From: Simiduia aestuariiviva
GTDB taxonomy: Bacteria; Pseudomonadota; Gammaproteobacteria; Pseudomonadales; Cellvibrionaceae
DNA length: 64,000 nucleotides
NCBI RefSeq assembly: GCF_014192475.1
Contig: NZ_JACHXZ010000001.1
Location: 1,040,110 to 1,104,109 of the forward strand
Direction: 5' to 3'
A program made the position numbers and the translations under genes. Each line of letters starts with the position of its first letter. The stretch's first letter is position 1. The notes beneath the pieces were generated by a model, which saw only the letters and a program-made list of their open reading frames with translations, did not search any database and was not told the origin of the DNA. Below, piece by piece: positions 59,382 to 64,000 of the stretch.

Positions 59382-60035
59382 ATGCGTAAATTAGTGGTAG
59401 TTTTTGCGGCATTGGCGCTGGCTGCGTGCCAAACCATGGATCCCTATACCGGTGAGCAAAAGACCAGCAATGCGACTACAGGTGCAGCAGTGGGCGCTGT
59501 GGCGGGTGCGGTTCTGGGCGCGGCGACGGCCAAGAAGGGCGCTGATCGAGGCAAAGCTGCCGCACGCGGAGCTGCGGTTGGCGGTATCGCGGGTGCCGGT
59601 GTGGGTTATTACATGGATCAGCAAGAGGCTGCCCTGCGCGCAGAGCTTGAGGGCACCGGTGTGCGTGTTCGACGCGATGGCGACAAACTTTATTTGATCA
59701 TGCCCGGCAACATTACGTTTGCAACTGGCCGCTATGAAATCCGCGGTGACTTTTACCCCACTCTCAATAGCGTGGCCAAGGTCTTAAAGAAATTTGACGA
59801 AACCGCTATCAAAGTCGCGGGACACACCGACTCGGTGGGCAGTGACAGCAGCAACCAAATTCTCAGTGAACGCCGTGCCCAGAGCGTTGCGCAATACCTG
59901 CGTGGGCAGCAAATTGTGGCGGGCCGGATTCAAGCGGTGGGCTACGGCGAGCGCTACCCCATTGCTGACAATGGCAGTGACATGGGCCGCGAGCAAAATC
60001 GTCGGGTAGAGCTCGAATTGATACCTATGCAGTAA
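59382..60035 (+). CDS. OmpA-family lipoprotein with glycine-zipper region
   Basis: The 217-residue protein has a lipobox LAAC (Cys about 16), then a glycine-zipper stretch rich in GAAVGAVAGAVLGAAT and GGIAGAGVGYYM. A C-terminal OmpA peptidoglycan-binding domain follows, with VAGHTDSVGSD, LSERRAQSVAQYL and NRRVELEL. The order matches YiaD-type outer-membrane lipoproteins that join the outer membrane to the wall. Its start has GAGG upstream. It is followed 38 bp later by a small secreted-protein gene. Confidence 0.92.
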   Translation: MRKLVVVFAALALAACQTMDPYTGEQKTSNATTGAAVGAVAGAVLGAATAKKGADRGKAAARGAAVGGIAGAGVGYYMDQQEAALRAELEGTGVRVRRDGDKLYLIMPGNITFATGRYEIRGDFYPTLNSVAKVLKKFDETAIKVAGHTDSVGSDSSNQILSERRAQSVAQYLRGQQIVAGRIQAVGYGERYPIADNGSDMGREQNRRVELELIPMQ

Positions 60036-60073
60036 GGGTAGTGAATTAGAAAATAATAACGAAGGTGATGTGG

Positions 60074-60493
60074 ATGTATAAGCAACTGTTGGCGGGTTTG
60101 GCGTGTTCATTGATGGCGGTAGCCGGCTCCGCCGGGGAGCCCGCACCGCAGGTGTTGGGTGATATTGTCCAACGCAATTTCTTATACAGTGTGGGGTTGT
60201 CTGAACCCGGTACGCTCGGAGTTGCCCACGTGCGTTATCAAGTGGTGATTCAAGATGCCTGGCACTCCACCATAGTGCCAGGTGACGCGCTGCAGGTAGT
60301 TACCTCTGGTGGCTGCTTGTCGCTGCTGCAGCCTGGGCAGCGCTATTTGCTGACATTGACTCCGGCAGCGAGCGACGCCAAGGCCGCAGGAGTTGCTTGG
60401 GCGGCAAGTTGTGAAACACCTACCGAGGCGCAAGCGCAAGCGGATATCGAGCGTTTAAATCAGGCGCGTCGCTTGCAGGCGAGTACCTTCTAA
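60074..60493 (+). CDS. Small secreted protein of unknown function
   Basis: The 139-residue protein has a signal peptide (MYKQLLAGLACSLMAVAGSAG). The mature part is beta-rich with two cysteines (GGCLSLLQPGQRYLLTLTP and AASCETPT) that may pair. A GxCLxxxxPGQRYLL pattern is reminiscent of NTR-like domains, but this is weak. ATG 60074 was chosen since AAGG is upstream at 8 nt; GTG 60065 and ATG 60068 are alternatives. It lies in the same orientation as the OmpA lipoprotein gene and is probably co-transcribed with it. Confidence 0.6.
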   Translation: MYKQLLAGLACSLMAVAGSAGEPAPQVLGDIVQRNFLYSVGLSEPGTLGVAHVRYQVVIQDAWHSTIVPGDALQVVTSGGCLSLLQPGQRYLLTLTPAASDAKAAGVAWAASCETPTEAQAQADIERLNQARRLQASTF

Positions 60494-60533
60494 ACGTTTT
60501 GATTGGATAAAACTTAGACGCAGTTTGTCTTCG

Positions 60534-60564
60534 AAAAAGCCCGTCCAACTGGATGGGCTTTTTT
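60534..60564 (+). terminator. Terminator after the small secreted protein gene
   Basis: A GCCCGTCC/GGATGGGC stem (one G-T pair), loop AACT, flanked by A's and six T's. Confidence 0.8.
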
Positions 60565-60613
60565 GTTTGTGTGTTGCTTTAATATTTAGGTGATTGACTA
60601 GCGAAAATTGGTG

Positions 60614-61972
60614 CTATTGCACCCATATCTCCACGCGCTGATTGCGCGGGTTGTCGGCGCTTGCGATCGGCATCACAGCGCCAAATCCGGCCACCGGAGC
60701 AGTGTGAATACCCAGTGCGTACAGCGCCGCCTTAACCCGGCTCGCACGCAGTTTGGATAGGACTCTGGCGCGGCTTTCGGTATTTTTCGCATCGCCAAAG
60801 CCAATGAGCAGCGGTGTTTTTCCGCTAAAATCTGCGTGTGACATGACGCTGGCCAGACGCAAAATATCTTGCTGCGCTTTGTTGTCTAACTCTGCGCTGC
60901 CCGCTTTAAAGCGAATGTTTACCGACAGTCGCTGTGCGTTTGATACCAGTGCTAAGTAATCTTTGTTGTCGACGCCAGCCAGATCTGGCGCAACAATTTT
61001 AGGGTGTTGCGAGACATAGCCAACCGCTTGCACGCGCGCCTGACCCTGCGCGCTTTGCATAAACGCAATAAATTCCTTCAGCAGCGGGTTCGCTTCGGTG
61101 AGGTCGCGATAGATAAACAGGCGCCGAGACAGTGCGTAGTCTTCCGTTGCCACACGGGCTATGGATGGCGCTAAGGGTTCAGTACCTTGGTCATAGAGTG
61201 CTAGCGCTTTGGCTTGATTGATGGAGGCCAGTCCAACAAAGCCAATGGCGCCGCGCGAAGCTGTGACAGCCTCCGACAATTGATCGTTGGATTCAAAGCG
61301 TGCCGCCGTTGTCGCTAACGTGGCCCGTTTAGCCAATACCAAATGGTTAAAGGTATCCCAGGTGCCAGAATTTTCGTCGCGCGCAAATAGCGTGATGGGT
61401 TCATCGAGACCGCCGACGGCTTTCCAATTGCTAATGCGACCGGCAAAAATGTTGGCAATCTGCGCAATGGATAACGCCTGCACAGGATTGTTTGGGTGCA
61501 CGATGATGGCGAGCCCGTCGATTGCGATAATTTTTTCTGCGTCAAAACTGTTCATGTCCCCCAGATGGGCCAAACTGGCTGCCTCCTTGGCTTTAATCGG
61601 ACGCGATGCCATGGCGAGTTGTGCGCTACCCTCTAGCAGCCCCACGAAACCTGTAGCTGAACCGTGAGCGGCGATATCGATTGCTATGGGGGGTGTTGTG
61701 AGGTCGTTTGAAACGTAGCCTTGGACCCTTATTTCATTCGCAGAGGGGAGGGGCAAGCGAGTGACCTTGATGAGCCCCTTCGCTCGCAAAAAGTCTTCCG
61801 CAAGCGCGGGCATTAATGTAGCGCCCACGGTATTGGAGCCTTTTATGGTAAATAAAACTCCCTGTGTATCGGCGGTAAACGGTGGCAGTGTCGTGGCATG
61901 GCAAACAACGGGCAGTGCTAGTAGCGCCAGTTTGCGGGACCAGCATTTAACGATGCGTATTAAATGGGTCAT
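60614..61972 (-). CDS. PstS-like phosphate-binding protein fused to an OmpA domain
   Basis: The 452-residue protein has a signal peptide (ALLALPVVCHA), then a PstS-like domain: FTIKGSNTVGATLMPALA, SSRP-like MASRPIKAKE, IIVHPNNPVQALSIAQIANIF, and FARDENSGTWDTFNHLVL. The last ~110 residues are an OmpA/MotB domain (NIRFKAGSAELDNKAQQDIL, ending NQRVEIWVQ). It would bind phosphate in the periplasm while attached to peptidoglycan. There is no pstC/A/B nearby. A three-repeat Pho box precedes it. The initial Met region (MTHLIRIVKCWSRK) gives a normal signal peptide. Confidence 0.88.
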   Translation of the reverse strand: MTHLIRIVKCWSRKLALLALPVVCHATTLPPFTADTQGVLFTIKGSNTVGATLMPALAEDFLRAKGLIKVTRLPLPSANEIRVQGYVSNDLTTPPIAIDIAAHGSATGFVGLLEGSAQLAMASRPIKAKEAASLAHLGDMNSFDAEKIIAIDGLAIIVHPNNPVQALSIAQIANIFAGRISNWKAVGGLDEPITLFARDENSGTWDTFNHLVLAKRATLATTAARFESNDQLSEAVTASRGAIGFVGLASINQAKALALYDQGTEPLAPSIARVATEDYALSRRLFIYRDLTEANPLLKEFIAFMQSAQGQARVQAVGYVSQHPKIVAPDLAGVDNKDYLALVSNAQRLSVNIRFKAGSAELDNKAQQDILRLASVMSHADFSGKTPLLIGFGDAKNTESRARVLSKLRASRVKAALYALGIHTAPVAGFGAVMPIASADNPRNQRVEIWVQ

Positions 61973-62040
61973 TGAGACATCCTCGGCATGTGAATAAACG
62001 GTACCGACACGGCATAGTGCCGATAGGGCGCGGCAAATCT

Positions 62041-62069
62041 ATGACAGTGATGTGACAATTGTGTGACGC
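62041..62069 (-). promoter_or_regulatory. PhoB box (three direct repeats)
   Basis: Reading the minus strand: GCGTCAC-ACAA-TTGTCAC-ATCA-CTGTCAT. These are three 7-mers of the CTGTCAT type separated by 4 bp, an 11-bp period as PhoB sites have. It lies 69-97 bp before the PstS-OmpA start. Confidence 0.7.
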
Positions 62070-62210
62070 AGAAAGATAAGTGACTGAGCTTGAGGCTTAT
62101 GCGGGCTCATTAGTCCTATGGGAGTGTCCAGCGTGGCGCTGAACACACAGTCTTAGAACCTGTAGAATCGCACGGGCAAATTCCAGTAAAACGAAATGAG
62201 GTAATTCTCG

Positions 62211-63425
62211 ATGGCAAAATCATTGGGTGTTGGCGGCGCGACACCAGAGCAAGCTCTGGCACAGTTGTCCGTTATGAACGCAGACATTGCACCGCTCGCG
62301 CAGTCCGAGTTTGAGCAGCGTGTAGCGCGCGCCTGCCAATCGATGACTGAGCTAGGCATTGATGCCATCTACCTCAATGCGGGTACCAACCTCTATTATT
62401 TTACCGGCATGCGTTGGTACCCCAGTGAACGCATGGTTGGCGCTCTATTGATGGCCTCCGGCGAATTGCATTTCATTGGGCCGGCCTTTGAAGAAAGTAC
62501 CCTGCGCCAATACATGTTGCTAGCGGGTCAATTTCACGGCTGGCAAGAGCACGAAAGTCCCTACGCCCTGTGCGCACAGTTGCTGGCAGATAAGGGCCTG
62601 TCCTCGGGCGTCATCGGGCTAGATGAAGCAGCCCCCTTTTTTATCACCCATGGACTCCAGCAAGCAGCTGCCGGCGCGCGCTGGGTCAATGCCGATGTCA
62701 TCAGTGCGGCCTGTCGCCAAATTAAGTCCAGTGCTGAACTCGCGTTAATGCAGCGCGCAAAAGATATGACCCTGGCGGTTCACAAAGCCGTGGCCTCCAT
62801 ACTTCGGCCCGGTATTAGCACCCTCGAGGTGGAGCGCTTCATCGATCAGGCGCACCGAGCCGTGGGCGCCTCGGGTTCGTCGTTTTGTATTGTATTGTTT
62901 GGCGTTGCCAGTAGTTTTCCCCACGGCGTCAAAGAGCCGCAAATATTGCAGGACAATGATTGGGTGCTCATCGACACGGGCTGTCGCCTGCAGGGCTACA
63001 ACAGCGATATTACCCGCAGCTACGCCTACGGGGAGATCAATGAGCGCCAGCGACAGGCCTTTAATGCAGAGCGCGATGCTCAACTGGCGGCTTTCAATGC
63101 TGCGCAAATAGGCGCGCCCTGTGGTGCGCCGGACGACGCCGCACGGCGCGTGTTAGCAGAACATGGCTTTAGCGGTGATTACTCTCTGCCGGGGCTGCCC
63201 CATCGAACTGGCCACGGCTGTGGGCTGGATATTCATGAGTGGCCCTATTTGGTAAAGGGCGATACCACGCCGCTAGCGTCTGGCATGGTGTTTTCCAATG
63301 AGCCGATGTTGGTGTTACCGGGCGAGTTTGGCGTGCGGCTAGAGGATCATTTTTATATGACGGAAGATGGCCCGCGTTGGTTTACCCAGCCCTCGCCATC
63401 CCTTGAAAACCCGTTCGGATTGTAA
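62211..63425 (+). CDS. M24-family Xaa-Pro peptidase-like protein
   Basis: The 404-residue protein has an N-terminal creatinase-like domain and a C-terminal pita-bread domain. The metal ligands appear in LIDTGC (Asp), NSDITRSY (Asp), TGHGCGLDIHE (His), SNEPML (Glu) and RLEDHF (Glu), so the dinuclear site is complete. It probably cleaves Xaa-Pro dipeptides or N-terminal residues before proline. There is no signal peptide, so it is cytoplasmic. It runs 15 bp before rsmJ on the same strand. Confidence 0.9.
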   Translation: MAKSLGVGGATPEQALAQLSVMNADIAPLAQSEFEQRVARACQSMTELGIDAIYLNAGTNLYYFTGMRWYPSERMVGALLMASGELHFIGPAFEESTLRQYMLLAGQFHGWQEHESPYALCAQLLADKGLSSGVIGLDEAAPFFITHGLQQAAAGARWVNADVISAACRQIKSSAELALMQRAKDMTLAVHKAVASILRPGISTLEVERFIDQAHRAVGASGSSFCIVLFGVASSFPHGVKEPQILQDNDWVLIDTGCRLQGYNSDITRSYAYGEINERQRQAFNAERDAQLAAFNAAQIGAPCGAPDDAARRVLAEHGFSGDYSLPGLPHRTGHGCGLDIHEWPYLVKGDTTPLASGMVFSNEPMLVLPGEFGVRLEDHFYMTEDGPRWFTQPSPSLENPFGL

Positions 63426-63440
63426 GGCTGGCGCCGGATC

Positions 63441-64000
63441 GTGGTTGACCAATTGAATTGTCCCATCATCTACACCGACGCTGTGCTGGCGGAGCACGCA
63501 GCGCACTTGGCGCAGCGTCTGGGTCAGCCCTGTCTCGGCCATAAAAATGCGTCGGATTTAGAGACACCGCCCTATGTTTTACAGTGCACAGAGATGGGGT
63601 TGCAGCTACAGCAAACAGGGGCGCGGGCCCATGGCCCGGTGTGGGTAGATTTTAACGGTGGGGGTGCCGACCACCGGCGCCAATATGGCGGTGGGCGCGG
63701 CCAGATGATCGCCAAAGCGGTGGGCTTAAAAGCCGGTGTTTGCCCGCTGGTGTTTGATGCGACGGCGGGCTTGGGTGGTGATGCCTTCGTGTTGGCAAGT
63801 TTGGGGGCGAGAGTCCTGTTGCAGGAGCGAAACCCGATTGTGCATGCGCTGTTGGCCGATGGGCTGGACCGCTTGGGTGCTGATCGTCGCGCAGAATTGC
63901 TGGCTGTGGCTGCACGTATGCGCCTATTGCCACAGGGCGCAGACTCCACCCAACGCATGCCCGCGGCGGATGTGGTTTACTTAGACCCCATGTTTCCTGC
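63441..64000 (+). CDS. rsmJ: 16S rRNA (guanine1516-N2)-methyltransferase, 5' part
   Basis: This frame is cut by the right edge. GTG 63441 starts VVDQLNCPIIYTDA. Family motifs are VWVDFNGGGADHRRQYGGGRG, quoted in part as HRRQYGGGRGQMIAKAVG, the SAM-binding FDATAGLGGDAFVLASLG, and the catalytic DPMFP at the very end. RsmJ methylates G1516 of 16S rRNA. The start is by homology; the ribosome site is weak. The gene is partial but clearly identified. Confidence 0.9.
   Translation, partial: MVDQLNCPIIYTDAVLAEHAAHLAQRLGQPCLGHKNASDLETPPYVLQCTEMGLQLQQTGARAHGPVWVDFNGGGADHRRQYGGGRGQMIAKAVGLKAGVCPLVFDATAGLGGDAFVLASLGARVLLQERNPIVHALLADGLDRLGADRRAELLAVAARMRLLPQGADSTQRMPAADVVYLDPMFP

Overview
The window reads as a chromosomal segment of a free-living gammaproteobacterium, most like the Pseudomonas/Cellvibrio side of the class. 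The reasons are a three-lipoyl AceF with an HxxxN active site, a stand-alone second EF-G, an arsC-wrbA-DUF2069-sppA run, a guanidinobutyrase gene beside LysR genes, and PilU, PilZ and vibriolysin-type secreted proteases. This placement is inference from gene content. Coding density is high on both strands. I found no tRNA, rRNA, IS element, prophage or CRISPR array.

Layout. 1-5.6 kb: tail of an M16 peptidase, then aceE-aceF with a good promoter and a terminator. 5.7-11.9 kb: secreted S9 peptidase, outer-membrane barrel, orphan periplasmic binding protein, a PilU ATPase carrying an extra C-terminal domain, and an unknown protein. 12-15 kb: a translationally coupled groES-groEL whose GroEL lacks the usual Gly-Gly-Met tail, then another orphan binding protein. 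15-19.5 kb: xdhC-mocA-iorA-iorB, a Tat-exported molybdenum hydroxylase with its maturation factors, preceded by three 13-bp repeats. 19.5-22.5 kb: a protein with the Arg / Ser-Thr-Ser / Glu signature of enterotoxin/pertussis-type ADP-ribosyltransferases, and a YdeP-type molybdopterin oxidoreductase. 22.9-27.1 kb: M4 and M28 secreted proteases sharing nearly identical tandem PPC domains. 27.1-33 kb: decayed regulator, HI0933 flavoprotein, YebC-family factor, EF-G.

33-38 kb: two tandem LysR paralogues divergent from a shikimate-kinase-like gene, guanidinobutyrase and an amino-acid dehydrogenase, which look like a nitrogen-catabolism locus. 38-42 kb: DUF4892-OmpA protein, small secreted protein, nemR-nemA with a clear operator, and a candidate small RNA. 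42-48 kb: arsC-wrbA-DUF2069-sppA, yihY-thioredoxin lipoprotein, response regulator-CheC. 48-56 kb: histidine phosphatase, LysR-avtA, NDH-2, BLUF photoreceptor, lytic transglycosylase, proS, HIT protein. 56-58 kb: bacterioferritin and Fur-controlled Bfd diverging from a 2-Cys peroxiredoxin, then an AT-rich gap with four DnaA-box-like 9-mers. 58-64 kb: PilZ protein, LRR lipoprotein, OmpA lipoprotein, a PstS-OmpA fusion with a three-repeat Pho box, an M24 peptidase and the start of rsmJ.

The most novel-looking items are the ADP-ribosyltransferase-like protein (19527-20066), the PilU fusion, the PhoB-linked PstS-OmpA fusion, the DnaA-box cluster and the tailless GroEL. All family assignments were made by eye from conserved motifs, without searches.
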